DNA of 64,000 nt, taken from assembly GCA_022828595.1 (NCBI GenBank), contig JAKGHH010000003.1:57463759-57527758 (forward strand). The letters are read 5' to 3'. The notes under the pieces are model-generated. The model saw only the letters and a program-made list of their open reading frames with translations. It did no database searches and was not told where the DNA came from. This stretch comes from Nelumbo lutea (Eukaryota; Streptophyta; Magnoliopsida; Proteales; Nelumbonaceae). The translations under genes were made by a program, and so were the position numbers. This document shows, piece by piece, positions 1 to 13,324 of the stretch (position 1 is the stretch's first letter; every line of letters begins with the position of its first letter).

Positions 1-529
1 TTAGAGCCCAAGCCCTTATCTGATGTAATCCCTTGAATCTATACTCAAACACTATATATATAGTTTGAAATCTAAATCTTACTAAGAGATGATTGTTATG
101 CTCTATGATGTGATCCACAAAATGTAAAGTTGCGAGAAGTAGGCTATGATCAAGAATATTATCTCCCAACTGCTGCAATGCAACAAAAAACTTGCTATAA
201 CATGCTTAAAATGTTGAATGTGCTATGGTGCCATATTAAAAACATCAACTTCAGAACCATTTTCTAAATCTTAACAATAAGGAACCTAAAAAATCCAAGC
301 AAAACATAAGAGACTAGAGACCAATGATGAAGAAGATCAATGATCAATGACCAAAACTAATTCCATGGATCCACCTCTAAACAAGTATCATTCATTTCAT
401 CCTTTGATTTATCTACATCAAAAACAAACAAAAGAATAAATTAATCAGAACTTTTTTAAACTAATAAGATTTTGCTATAAAAAACTCAAGTTATCCACAT
501 AAATAAATATCTAGAAAAAGGGGAAAAAT

Positions 530-1995
530 TTACCTTCCGGACCAAACAACCAATCTTGTGTACAAACTAAAGCTTCAACATTCTCTGGAAGAGGGAATTG
601 TGATATTGCTCTAAAATTCTACCTCCACCACTAAATATAACTTCTAAAACAACTATAGAGATCGGAATTGTAAGAACATCACGAGCCATCTTTGATAACT
701 CAAGAAAGCGAGACTCATTGAATCTACGAAATCCTAAGATATAAATATGGCATTTTTAATCAATGCTTGTTTCCTCTAAATCTAATTGGGATTTCTTTTC
801 ATGAATAGCATAGACTTGACTTTGAAAAGTACCAAATTCCTGCAATAATACGAATGCAATAAGACAATAACTAAATAACTAATATATGAAAAATTATATT
901 TTTATTTTCTTAAAAATAAACCTTTCAAATTATAATTACCTCCAATGGATCAAACTCCTCATCAAGCTTTGTATAATTAGTCGCCTTAAATTTAATAATT
1001 GAATTCATATTAGGCATTACACTACTATTCTTCATATATTCAACAAATAAGTATCCATTTCTACATTTCAATGCTTCTCTTAAACACAATTCGACTTTCA
1101 AAACCCTTTGAGAACATAAATTTGAAGTTGGATATTTGGTTCTTGAAAAAATGTTGGTTGTATCATAGAAAACTTTCAAAAACTTAACGGGTTTTTTCAA
1201 CCTTCACTCATTCTAATTTAGTTGGAGCTTTAACATAATTGATATCATATGATTTCAAACGAGAAAAAGATTTTGGATGAAACATATCATTTTCAAACAT
1301 CAAATATGTGGAATTCCGCCTTGTATAAACATCCAAAATTAGTTTCTTTTTACTCTCAATCATCAATTGATTGACACATTCAATTAATCTCAATTTGCAT
1401 GTCTCAGAACCTTTAACAAGCTTTACAATTTCTCTAATTTTAAGCACCACGTCATCTATTTCTTTTAAACCTTCCCATCTAATAGAAGTGTATTTTTTAA
1501 GTTAAGACGCCTTCTATACAAATTAACAAATGTATCATTGGCTGAGGCATTGTCTAAACTAATTGAAAATAATTTATTTTCAATTTTCTATTCATTAAAT
1601 ATCATTGACACCTTCTCCAAAATTGAAATACCAGTGTGAAGGGGCGGTACATGAAAAAAACATAGAATTTGTTTCTATAACCTCCACTCAATATCAACAA
1701 AATGAATAGTGATGCACATGTATGATTCCGTTGTAATTGAAAATGAAAATGCATATCCATGTCTAATTATAGCCATTGCCATATTTTCTCTATATGCATC
1801 TTGATCATATTTATTAACTCGACTCCTATAATATTCATCACCTTCTCCACAAATTCCTATATGACATAACATATTTGATGTGCCAACACTCACATCTGCA
1901 CTATATATTTTATCACAATTTTTGCATTTTCCCCTTTCAATTCCATTTTCATTATAAAACAAATCAAAATGTTCATAAACAATAGAAGCTTTTTT
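530..1995 (-). pseudogene. Decayed hAT transposase, copy 1 (BED finger to hATC)
   Basis: Family: RICESLEEPER/ZBED-like hAT transposase, a DNA-binding cut-and-paste enzyme. Reading right to left, a BED zinc finger lies at about 1,990-1,780 (aromatic HFDL motif, CKNC pair, then HIGIC). The middle part at 1,450-1,208 carries the R.NSTYLM motif next to the catalytic core. A DUF4413-like part at 1,200-925 contains FYDTTNIFSRTKYPTSNL. The dimerisation domain (hATC) lies at about 760-530, with KMARDVLTIPIS and a GGGRIL motif where the family has STGGRVL. Frames change between these blocks and several stops intervene, so no functional protein is possible. It is shorter than a typical transposase of about 650-700 aa because internal segments are missing. 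Removal of the core segment seen in copy 2 shows that it decayed after the tandem duplication. Confidence 0.8.
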
Positions 1996-4040
1996 TTTCT
2001 TTTATTCCTTGAAGTAGACCTTGATTCAACATCACTATGGCTTTCCACTGACATAAGTTTGTAACAATATATATGATTCAGATTTATACTATAAAGAAAT
2101 AGAGCCTAAATGAACTAAATGCTAATAGGAGTATCATTTCAAGGTCATCAACTCATCATTAGTGAAATAATGCCCTAACCAAAGATACTTTAAAACATCA
2201 TTAGCCTGTTACAAACTTCTGATCCAAATTAAAAAATATTCTATCCATTGATAGGCCACCTCAAGAGGACAAATTCATGCAATAAGACACTAACTAAATA
2301 ACTAATATATGTAAATTTTGTATTTTTATTTTTCTTAAAATTAAACCTTTCAAATTATAATTACTTCTATTAGATCAAACTCCCCATCAAAAATCATATC
2401 ATCAGTCGCCTTAGTTTTAAAAAAAGATTTCACATTAGGCATAACACTACTACTCATCATGTAGCAAATAAGTTCCTCATTGTTTCTTCAAAAATAGCGT
2501 AATTTGTTGCATCTTCCACATCATACAACTTCTTATATACAAATTCCACAAATTTCAATTTGAAATGAAGATCTAAAACTATAACAATTGGTAAAACAAT
2601 ATTGTATTCTTTCTAAATTTTGTCAAATTAACTAAACATAGACTTGGCCATCTCCTTTAAAAATTCATCTCTACCTTTCAATGTTTCTCTTAAACACAAT
2701 TCAACTTTCCAAACCACCCTGTGAAATTATAAATTTGAGGTTAGATATTGGGTTCTTGAGAAAATGCTGGTCATGTCATAGAAAACTTTCAAAAACTTAA
2801 CAATTTTTTCAATCTTCACCCACTCTTCTTTAGTTGGAGCGTTAACACAATTGATATCATATGACCCCAAATGAGAAAAAAACATTTCGATAAAACATAG
2901 CCCTTTCAAAATTAGTTTCTTTTTACTCTTAATCATCAATTAATTGGCACATCAACTAATCTCAATTTGTGTGCCTCAGAACCTTTAATAAGCTTTATAA
3001 TTTCTCTAATTTTAAGCACCACATCATCTATTGTTTTCAAACCTTCCTGCACTATTAAATTCAAAATATGTTCACAACAGTGCACATGGAAAACCATTTC
3101 ATTTAATAGAAGTACATTTTTCAAGTTAAGACGCCTTCTATACAAATTAAAAAATGCATCATTGGTTGAGTCATTGTCTAAACTAATTGAAAATAACTTA
3201 TTTTCAATTTTTCATTCATCAATACATTTGACACATTCTCCAAAATTGAAACACCAGTGTGAGGGGGTGGTACATGAGAAATTCTACTATGAATAGTGAT
3301 GCACATGTATCCGTGGTAATTGAAGTCCACATATCTAATGTAAGACAAATTCTATTATGAAGTAATTGTAATAAATCCCACAATTTTTTTCTACTTATTG
3401 TATATCTTTAACACATCAGCTTTTGCAGTGCTACATGAAATATGTTTCACTTCTGGATTCAAATCAGAATGTATATGCCTAAGATCTTCATACTCTGCAA
3501 TTGAAATTGCATATCCATGTCTAATTATAGTCATTGCCATATTTTCTCTATATGCATCTTCATCACATTTATTAACTTGACTCATAGAATATTTATCACC
3601 TTCTCCACAAATTCCTATATGACGTAACATATTTGATGTGTCAACACTCACATTTGAACTATATGTTTTATCACAAATTTTGCATTTTGCCCTTTCAACT
3701 CCATTTTCACCACAAAACAAATCAAAATGTTTTAAAAAAATGGATGTTTTTTTTTTTTTTTTCTTTTATTCCTTGTAGTAGACCCAAATGATTTTTTGAC
3801 ATCATTATGGATTTTCATTGACATCTGTAACAAAAATATATATATATTTGGTTCAAATTTATACTAGAAACAAACATAGCTTAAATGAACTGAATGCCAA
3901 TAGGAGCATCATTTCAATGTCATTAACTCATCATTAGTGAAATAATGCTCTAACTAAAGACACTTTGTAACATCATTAGACCGTTACAAAATTCTAGTCC
4001 AAATTTAGAAATATTCTATCCAATGGTAGGCTACCTCAGG
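852..4040. repeat. Tandem duplication of a hAT transposase block (two units)
   Basis: Two direct copies lie head to tail. Unit 1 runs about 852-2271 and unit 2 about 2277-4040. Both begin with a near-identical run (ATGCAATAAGACA.TAACTAA at about 856 and 2278). Both end with a matching non-coding tail (2110-2271 against 3890-4040, for example CATCATTAGTGAAATAATGC). The spacing is about 1,760 bp at the BED-finger end. Unit 1 lacks about 170 bp present in unit 2 at about 3315-3490, and also lacks the segment around 2460-2660. Because the duplication includes sequence outside the transposase frame, it is a segmental duplication rather than two separate insertions. Confidence 0.8.
2300..3760 (-). 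pseudogene. Decayed hAT transposase, copy 2 (BED finger to DUF4413)
   Basis: Homologous to copy 1 on the same strand. The BED finger lies at 3,720-3,580 (HFDL, then CKICDKTY, then RHIGIC). An open stretch continues to 3,391. The hAT core follows at 3,145-2,936 with the motif HCCEHILNLIVQEGL, typical of the CAHILNL..QDGL block. The next block at 2,939-2,727 has IVKFLKVFYDMTSIFSRTQY. From about 2,700 to 2,470, minus-strand reading gives a degenerate DUF4413 (LDLHFKLKFVEF). The C-terminal hATC domain is absent because the duplicated unit ends at about 2,277; only copy 1 keeps it. Multiple stops and frameshifts are present. A poly-T run lies just 5' of the finger at about 3,748-3,762. Confidence 0.78.
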
Positions 4041-5910
4041 ACACTAACTTGTGAGCTATGTCTACACTGAAGTGAAAACAAGAGCTGTGTTTACCATTGT
4101 GTGTACCCAATATGTAAAGACATAGAGGTATATTTTTAGGTAAATTCTATTCAAAAGATGAATTTGACAAGACATACATTCCCTGATCATCAAGGGATGG
4201 AAAAGCTTAAATTGACATGAGATTAAAGAATGCAAGCAACTATCGAATAAGGGTTGATCAATTCTCAACTCTCCATGAGATTAGCAATCTAATGGAACAA
4301 GAAGAAATTTTCACCAAGCATGTTGTAGAGTAGCAGACAAGGTTAAAGATACACAGAGAGAGAGAGAGAGAGAGAAAGAAAGAGAGAGAGAGTTTGAGTA
4401 CATGAAGTACCTAAGATGGCAGCCTAAATTGCTGTATTGGTCTCTGCTAAACCCTAGAATTTGTTCTTCCCTTTTTGATCTCCAATAGCCTGGATCACCG
4501 TACCTCTGCTAAAACCTAGAGTTCCCTCTTCATTCTCCGACAACCTAAATCATTGTATGATCAAGTGGTCTCCACTGAACCCTTGATTTCATCCTTTCCT
4601 CTTCTCATTCAGACGTTCTCCATTTCTCTGTATGACCATATTGACTATAGAGTATTGTCTCTATAGTCTGCTCCTTGATGGATTCGATGGTTAACCATCA
4701 CCTAACCCGCCCAGTCCATTAAAACCCATGCTTATTGGGTTAACCGACCCACAACTACCCAGAATTAAATAAATGGGTTCAACTCATTAATAATTGGGTG
4801 GGTTGGGTGGGTTCAGCGGGTTGGGTCAAAAATTGCTGCCCCTACATGTGATCGTCATCCATTTGCTCCACTTGTGATTCATTTGACAAACGGTGCAACA
4901 GAATAAATGGTGGGAAGGAAACAAGAAAAAAGAAGGGAGAGTGAGAAGATATCGAACTCTGTTATAGGGTGGAAAAAAACTGAAGATATGGGGTGAGACC
5001 GGAAATGCAAGAAAAAAGTGAATAGAAGAAAGGGTATTTTAGGAATTTTTGAAAAATATATTTGTCAAAGTTAACAACAAGGGAGGTTGTAGATAATTGT
5101 TACAAAACTTAAGGGTACTTTGACAGTATATAAATAATAAAGATAGAGTTAGTCAATTCCTAAAACTTAGAGGGTACTTCAAGAAATTTATTCACCCGAT
5201 CTGATCTTCCTCTGCCTAGTGATGCCACTTCTGTTACATATTAAAATACAACCATGCTAGTCGTTGCTCCCAAAACAACCATTCACATTTCTGCTACAAG
5301 CTGATAGCGGGAAAAACCATTCCAGGTTGGTCGTATTGTCTGCAAAGCTCAGAAGGGCGTTTAATCAAGAACTGACATCCACCATGAAGGTGAACAATTA
5401 GGACTGTTAGTTTTTGAAATAGGAGAATGATGCATCCATGCAGGGTGGTCATTAATCGGGATTCGTTGATACCAATGGGGGTTGGAATTTGGAGAGAAAG
5501 AGTCAAAGAGAGAAGGGGGGAGAGTGACAACTAAAAACCTTTTAATGACTAAAGACGTTAACATATCATAGATTAATAGACGTTAATGATCGAAAGTGAT
5601 AAGTCGACTGTTGATTGTCTTCCTTCCGATATGATACAAGAATGATACCTTTCCCGTATCATAGATTAATAGATTAATCGTTATGCATTAATGATATATG
5701 GAAATATGGGGCATTGATTGAAATTTAAAACTAACCAAAACATAAGAGCATCGATGATTTTAGTTGCTCAATACTGAATTATTGATATTTTGGACGTTGG
5801 TTTTATGATTTTGAAAGAAATTCTATATTTTAGTATGATATAGTTTTGGATGAAGTTCATAGCATTGATTACCCTGACATCATGATGTTTTCATGTCATT
5901 TTTACAAACA
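4041..5910. other. Non-coding stretch with (GA)n and a MITE-like end
   Basis: No gene is supported. It holds a GA microsatellite (4,355-4,392). It also holds a segment rich in GGGTT/AACCC words (about 4,695-4,844) ending in GCTGCCCCTA; read on the minus strand this is TAGGGGCAGC, like the terminus of the hAT-type MITE at 56.3 kb. No matching left end or TSD was found, so it is probably truncated. Short ORFs at 5,294-5,564 overlap each other on the minus strand without recognisable domains. Confidence 0.5.
4355..4392. repeat. (GA)n microsatellite
   Basis: Almost uninterrupted AG dinucleotides with two AAA/GAAA interruptions. Confidence 0.95.
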
Positions 5911-5914
5911 ATTA

Positions 5915-6033
5915 GGCTCAATTTGGTAGGAGTACGAATACAAATATGTACAGTACAAATACATACAAAATAGTACAAAATACAAGGTTTTACACTCTAC
6001 ATATTTGTATTTGTACTCCTTCCAAACTGAGCC
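5915..6033. mobile_element. Tourist-like (PIF/Harbinger-type) MITE, 119 bp
   Basis: The terminal inverted repeats are 36 bp (5,915-5,950 and 5,998-6,033) with 3 mismatches. They begin GGCTCAATTTGG on the left and GGCTCAGTTTGG on the right (reverse complement). The element is flanked by TTA on both sides (5,912-5,914 and 6,034-6,036), the 3-bp target duplication expected of PIF/Harbinger elements. The internal sequence is only 47 bp, so it is non-autonomous and can fold into a near-complete hairpin. The superfamily call rests on the TTA duplication and element form. Confidence 0.82.
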
Positions 6034-6179
6034 TTAATAGATAAAGAAAAAGATAGAGTTGCTTTTATGATGTCTATCCATGTGGCACTGCCACCTCATC
6101 AACTAGAATCTCATTCCAATTTTTCTATTCTCTCCTAAATTATCTCTAATTCCAATGATCCACTACCCCACTTTCTAAT

Positions 6180-7800
6180 TGAATTAAAAAAATTTAAGAA
6201 TTATTTAAATATAACTAAATTTTGTAAAACATTAAAATGCCTATTACAAATAATTATAATAGATTTAATAATACTTAGATTATTAATATTTTTATTTTTT
6301 ACAAAATTCATAACAAAATTATGTAATAACAATATAAACCATAATTTTATGGGTTATTCAATTTGATAAATAAATAATATTTTACAATTTTAATTAAAAA
6401 ATATATATGATGTTATTTAAATAATAAAAATTTTTCAAAATTACAAAACTTAAAATATTATTTAAATATTTAAATAGAAAAATATTAAAAATATATATTA
6501 TTCTGCAATAAATTTAAATAATAAAAAAATAGATATTTTAAATATTAATGGAAGATTTAAATAAAAAAATATTTAACATAACAAAATTTTAAATATTAAA
6601 ATAATAAAACAATGTAATAAATTTAAAAATTTTCTTAAAAATAGAAAAATAATTATAATAGATTTCATAATATTCGAGTTAATAATAATTTAGTATTTTA
6701 CAAAATGAAAAACGAGGTTATGTTATAGCAGTATAAATTATAATTTTGTAGATTCCTGAATTAATAAATAATTAATATTTTAAAATTTTGAATGAAATAA
6801 TTCGTCAAACAATTAAATTATATTTGAAATATTATTTAAGTAAAAAATAGAATAAATAATGAAATTATGTTATATCTTAAATTTTATTAAAAACAAAAAA
6901 ATAATTATAATAAGTTTAATAATGTATGACAATAAGAATATTAAATATAAATAATTTAAAATTTTTAAGTATTGTTGAAATAGTGAAAAATAGATTAAAT
7001 AATTTACATGTATTGAAGCTTCCAGATAACAAAAATATGTAATGTTTTTAAAACAAAAGCTAATAGATATAAGCAATATTATAATAATTAAAATTATTAT
7101 TGTATTAATAAAAATATTATTTTACTTATATAAATTAATAATTATAAAAATTAATTTTCATAAAAATTAATATTTATTAATAATAGGTTTAAATATTTAT
7201 TTATATCTAATATATATACTAATATTTATTGTATTTTTAGTAATTATTTGTTGTATTTTTGTGATAAGTATACTTTTGCTTTGTTATTTAACAGTAAGTT
7301 TCAATAATTATTGTAGAATAAATTATTTCTATTTAAATTTTTTAAATTTAATATATTATATTTTTCTTATAATTTATTTTCAGTAATTATGTATTTTTGT
7401 TATAATTTATTGATTAATGTTTATTAGAGATTAAGCTGTTACTGGAAACTACTTTATTTATTAATTAATTTAATATATTTTTAGTACTTTTGTACTTTCC
7501 TAACTATTGTATTTTTATTAGTTATTTATTAGATTTTTATTATTAATTTGTTTTCAATAATTATGTATTTTCACTATAAATTTTTAATAATGATTGGAGA
7601 TTAAACTATTGTTATTCATTAGAGATTAGACTATTAATTTAGCTGAAATTACTTATTGTTACTTTCAAATGGTAAAAAAGTTAATTAAAAGTAATATATA
7701 AACATAAATGATTATAATTAGTTGAGAAGTGAAAATATAAAAAAGTGTCTGCTCTTATATGTTTCTATTGTTTACCTTTCGATTAACAAAATCCATACAT
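6180..7800. other. Extremely AT-rich non-coding tract
   Basis: About 1.6 kb almost entirely of A and T, with many TAATAATTAT/ATTTAAAT words. The small ORF at 6,870-7,076 on the minus strand is low-complexity I/L/F/Y and is what such composition gives by chance. No element boundary could be placed. Confidence 0.7.
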
Positions 7801-8074
7801 CACACGAGTCTCCATTAATTCTAAAATAAAGAAGCATAAGTGGTTGGTGTATGAAGCCATGTTTTTGAACTATTGTGGAAACAAAATAGACATTATTAAA
7901 CTAAGATATTCATTTTGTGGGTTTATATACTATTTTCATTTTATTATTTTCTTATTCCTTAGCCTTCAATCAACACATGTTGGTCTTATGGTGCATGCTA
8001 TCTTGAACCCTCAAAGACTTGAAAACTTGAATAAATAAGTTAAGAACTAGTAAGATTTAAAAATTTTGTCCAAG

Positions 8075-8395
8075 AAACACCTTCTTCTTCTTCTTCTTCT
8101 TCCACCTTTTTCTTTCTTTTACCGAGATAAAAACATTTTATGATTTTTTTTTTCTTTCTTTAGTTTCTTCTCATGAATATGTTGATTTTCTATTTATGAA
8201 ATTGATACTTTTTTATGAAAATTATTATTATTATTATTAGTGAATGATGGTTTCTAGTTGCTATGGAGCCTAGGAACTACCCTAGGGTTCATGTTTTTTA
8301 TTAAAAAAATCCCCTATTGTCTAGCGGCCCTAGCCTTACCTTGGCACCTTGATTACTATAGCATCCTTCAAATGACTCCATTTCTTGGACATATT
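8075..8395 (-). repeat. Dispersed repeat, copy 1 (inverted relative to 55.1-55.6 kb)
   Basis: The minus strand matches 55,065-55,610 in the same order. The shared parts are AAAAAACAT..CCTAGGGTAGTTCCT.GG.TCCAT near one end, an AT-rich middle with CATATTCATGA, and purine-rich AAAGAAAG runs. At the other end is a motif of the form ACCTTG(A)TTACTAT. Copy 1 contains a (CTT)n tract (8,081-8,102) and an (ATT)n tract (8,221-8,239). No coding capacity is seen. It is probably a non-autonomous transposon family; class not determined. Confidence 0.6.
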
Positions 8396-10900
8396 ATTTA
8401 ACTACCCAACACTACACTCCCTATAACATTAATAGCCTTACAAATGATATTTGCCTATACTCGATAGCACAAGATGCCAGATGCAGCCTTCTATTTTGCC
8501 TATACTCCATGGGCAACGTCCTCAATATTTCCATTGTTATGAATTAGCAAACTGATGTACCAGAGAAGTCGAATTGAGTCATCTCTTAACCTCCATCCCA
8601 AGTATATCTTGATTTGCACTCCTATTATCTTCTCAACAACACGATCGGTTTTGTTTTCACTTGTTTCCAAATTTGCCACATATAGCAGGAAAACAAAATC
8701 ATGTTTGTCAACTTTGTTTTTCTTTTTCTTTTCTTTTTTTTTTAAATCCATGTTTTCGAAACCAACAAAATTATGTTTTCTAAAACAAAAATAAATTGTT
8801 GGTCTCTAATCTCTTGATACGGTGAGTCGCAAGCAACCCTGCTTCTCCATCTATCATCCTCCATAGCTTCAATAAATTCCAAGAGTTATCAGATTTGGTA
8901 GTGTGTAAAAAAGCCACAAAGCAACTCTTACCGATATGAAAAAGAGGGTTTAGACCGAAGACGGACAAAAGACCTCAGCAATCTGGTTTCAAAGAAACAT
9001 CCAACAATAAAGCAACTCTGAGCGATCTAGTAACTTTGAGATGCTCTTTAGTGAGTATTCCTACAATCTTACTCTGGTTTTAGAGGTTTAGGTCTTTTAG
9101 AGCATTCAATCTCAATTGCCTTTGTACTTACGAATAAGAAATATAAAAACATTTATAGGACAATTATATACCTTATCAATGTGGGTTAGATTAGGCATAA
9201 GTATGCATAGGTAAAAATATACCATTGAATTAGAATCTATGTGCAAATATCATATGATTTATGAAACATAATATCAAATCACTAATTGAAAACATGTTTT
9301 TGAAACCAGCAATTCACGAACATTTTCTTTTTTTTTTTTTTCTGTTTTGAAAGCAAAAACAAATTCACAATCAAAAGATCATGTTTTCAATAACAATTTG
9401 TTTCCAATCCAGCCGGTTTTTATTTGGTTTTGGAAACGGAAACAAGAAAAACAATTCACGTATAACGCCCCCTAAATTTGCATTGCATATATTCTATTCC
9501 ACTACAAATACAATTGTCTAAAATTTGAATTACATATAACAATCAGTTAAGAGATTCACATATAGATAACTGTACATGAAAACCCCAAAATACCCTTCAG
9601 CGACTTACAAATTAACTATATTTACAACTGATAACCAAAAGTGCTAGAAAGACAAACTAAAAGAATACATGGATAAAACAATCACATCACATAGTTTACG
9701 GTACCATAGGCGAAGCCACTGCATCGTGATCACCGCAAAATTAATGACCTGGATCTAGTTCCTGTGTCACAAAAAATGATACAACAGAGTTGTGCATTAT
9801 AAATGGGACATCGATGGGAGGGATTAGAGTCCACAACTAGAATTATATTTATACCCATTTTAAATGAAGGAAAAAAAATTAAAACTAACAATTATGATCA
9901 GTTGTATGATTCACAGTGGAAATTTCATTTTATCTGTCTATGCCCAAGTGAAATTTATTTATGAACATCTGTCACCATCTTTGCTTATCCACCATAAGGG
10001 GTGTCAATGGACTGGGTTTGGATTGGACCCAATGCGAACTGAACCAAATTCAGATGGATTGGACAGTCCAATATATCTTTTGAGTTGGACCAATCCAGAC
10101 TTAAGGGGTAATTGGTGAAACGGATTGATGTGGATTTAGTTTGATAGTCCAATGGACCTCATTCTATTCCAAAGAGCAGCGAGAAAAGGAGCTCGCCATT
10201 GATCCTAGCATCGAAGGCTTGAGCGGTTCAGCCCTTGATCCTACCCAGTTATGCATCCATTTAAGAGTATCCCGCCATGCCTCCATTCTTATCGTCCCCA
10301 GTGGCCCTCTCCAGTTCACTTGTGTGTAGGACGAGATATTCCCAACACAGAAGGCGACCTGATAATTGATGGTGATTCCAAAGTAATCCTAACTAAGCTG
10401 GTTGAGAAAAAAAGGAAAAGAGAGCCCATGGAATTTCAGAAATGAGATAAAAAAGTTTAGAAGGCTATCAAAAGATATGCAATTAATAATTCTTTGGACT
10501 CCAAGTCTCCAAGGTCGGCTAAAAGACCCTAGAGAATTATAACTTACAAGTAACGACCTATTCTGAAAGCAAATTACTTGCACTTCCTCCCATGGGATTT
10601 TGGTCAAATACACATTCCACCCCTCCATTAACATGCCATCAGTTTTAGTGATGGAAAGCACTCGACAGTTACAACTTTTTGAAAATCCATTTTACCTTTT
10701 CTTTTTGCATCTTCATACATTATACGGACAAAATACCCTCCTTTATACTTTCTTGAAAAGACATTTTTATGCTATTGTATCAAGGTAAGAATGAAAAGTT
10801 GAAAACAGGTTCAAGAAAAAATCAAACAAAGAAACTGTATTTGATGTTTATAAACGAGGGTATTTTACTGTCAAGGACATTTTAGTAAGTCTCTATTTCT
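8396..10900. other. Non-coding stretch with low-copy repeat motifs
   Basis: No gene is supported. Two related blocks (about 8,640-8,800 and 9,290-9,460) share the words GTTTTCGAAACCA and ATCATGTTTT and have roughly inverted outer ends, so they may be termini of one decayed non-autonomous element. A block at about 9,994-10,140 begins AAGGGGTGTCAATGG and repeats TTGGACCAATCC-type words, as in TAGGGGTGTCAA-type hAT MITEs, but no TSD was found. Confidence 0.4.
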
Positions 10901-13320
10901 ATCGTAATTATGCCTCTCCTCTCAACAAACCCCCTGTAGCTTGGTGGTCAAAGGGGTCCAAGTTATTAGGTAAACCTGAAGGGTTGTGCAAGTATTTGAC
11001 TGAAACCCATAGAGAGGTATTAGTGATTTACCCATTTTGCAAAGACTACTAATAAAAGGATAAGATAATACTAACTGTTAGGACGCTTTATGTCTCGGCA
11101 GAATTTGCTTCCACAGCAACAACAGAATGCCTTTACAGGATGGTCATCATCAGCAAAGTCAATCCCATAGTCCTGAAGCAGATGCACACAGCCTGACTTA
11201 GTTCCAAAACAGTAAGTAAATGCACATAATTCCAAAATTTCTACTTCTACGGGACCAAAAATAGTTCAAAGCAACCAATAAAGGTTGTGGTTATGAATAT
11301 CCACATTCAAAAAATGACAACCTGGATATGTATAAATATTTGTCGTCCAATAATATCACAAGGCTGCAATTGGTATTCATTTCTCCAAATTTGAATTTGA
11401 AAGGTGATCCAAATTTGATCCTTTGGTTGGATGAATTATGGATGCATCCCAATCCGATCCATTACCATTGGTCAATAATATTTAAATATAAATATACATG
11501 CTTATAGCTAGTTGAACTTGATGTGTATTTATTACATAAATTGGCGTAAATATTGTCTGTGCACCAAAGATTCACAGGTTCAAGTCTCATGTCTTTAAGC
11601 CAATTTATTCATGATGTACAATCTCAAAGTCATTATCAGCTAGCTATTTTGTTAGTAATACATAATATATTGATAATTTTTAGAGTACTTATGATCCAAG
11701 TCCGGTCTATATCCAACAGTTAAAAGTTAATATAGATCAGAAATATTAACAAATCAAATTTGGATTTTAGCATACCCAATTTCATCCAATCTCGTTTCGA
11801 AATGCCAAGTTCAACTACTTTTGTCTGACTCTCAAACTTCCCCTTTCTAGTTTCTACTTATAACCCTTATATATTTACCATTATAATCCTTATATATTTA
11901 CCATTAAAAGCTTGATTTGTCCAATCAATTCTGGGTACCTTGCCAAATGCATATAAATTCTAAAAATATATTAATAACAATATATTTAAGGTTAATATAG
12001 TCAAAATAAATGTATAAATACATAGGAAATGTATATTATAATGGTATTTGTGAATAAATATATTACAATTAATGCAGTAGGATGCATAGAAATCATACAA
12101 TTTTAGTGATAATGTATCAATCCAGAGTCCTAGAACATATTATGTAAATTTTCACAAATTAATACATGCACAAAGATAATATTTATTTTCTATTGAAGTT
12201 CATGTCACAAAACACATGCAACTACTATATGTAAGTATTATTAATAACTATTTTTTTATTTTTCTATTTTAGTTTTTAACATTAACCCAAAGTTATTTCC
12301 CAAATGTTTGGTAAACAATATTTATATTTTTGTGAACAATAAAAATGTTATGATAAAGCATAATGAAAATAACAATTAATAATTCATAAAAATATATAAC
12401 CTTAACGTAAAATATCTCAAATATACTAAAATTTCCAAGATACATATCATATGCAAATTCATATTTTTAATTACTAAAATTATTACTTCATTATTAATAT
12501 ATTTTTTTTTTATGATTTTATGAAATAAAAAGCATTTTGGATATAAAAATAGATTAATGGATTTGGAAAATTCAATTTATATTATATTTTCAAGTATTTT
12601 GTAAACAATATTTTTTTTGTAAAATAATAAATATATTTTTATTTGATGCAAATTAAAATATTAATTAACAATTTACACAAATTTTAAGACATTATCATGT
12701 TTAAATTTATAAATTTTAAGTGCTAAAATAATTATTCTATTATTAACAATTTTATTTGTATAAATTTCATGAGATTAGAAACCACTTTTTGTTATAAATG
12801 TCGATTTGATAAATTATTTACTCCATTAGTTTACAAAATATTAATTTTGCATAATAATTTTTAATCTTTACTTGAATTGTTGAACATAAATATATGTTAT
12901 TTATTCAAACTACATGTGGGCATTAAAATTTGAAGAGGTTTATTTTATTTCACTTATTAACATAAAATAAATAATGGTTGTCTTAGTGGCTTATGAATGT
13001 GTTCTAGTCTTATGTGTTGGTTGATTTGGGTTCAAGTCATACCAGCCGCAACTTTTTAAATTAGGCGCGTGAAAGTGTGAAAAAGGAAACACATGTGTAG
13101 CCGTGTATTGGTCTGTATCATTCCAATACGGATGATTCAGGGGATATGAGCGTATTCGTAGCATTTCCCATATACCCCATGACCAATACCGATACAGAGG
13201 TGTCGGTCCTAGTTAGGCCCAATCTCATTGGACCAAATGTAGGCCCGACCCAATATGCCTAACGTGGGGTCGTAAGACCTATCAGTTGAACCGAGGGCCA
13301 AATTTGTTAAAGAGGTCCAT
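10901..13320. other. AT-rich non-coding stretch with possible SINE-like boxes
   Basis: No ORF of note. At 12,970-13,040 a pol III A-box-like TTAGTGGCTTATG is followed about 45 bp later by a B-box-like GGGTTCAAGTC. Another B-box-like GGTTCAAGTCT lies at about 11,577. These could be heads of tRNA-derived SINEs, but no tail or TSD was seen. 13,085-13,220 holds short imperfect palindromic words (CCAATAC/GTATTGG). Confidence 0.3.
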
Positions 13321-13324
13321 GTTA

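Noticed and set aside
6870..7076. 68-aa membrane-like ORF
   Set aside because: Composition artefact of the AT-rich tract (I/L/F/Y only).
10330..10445. LINE RNase H-like LIIDGDSKVIL
   Set aside because: Only about ten residues match and nothing around it supports a LINE.
12970..13060. tRNA gene
   Set aside because: A- and B-box-like words exist, but no cloverleaf, anticodon arm or acceptor stem could be formed; at most a SINE head.
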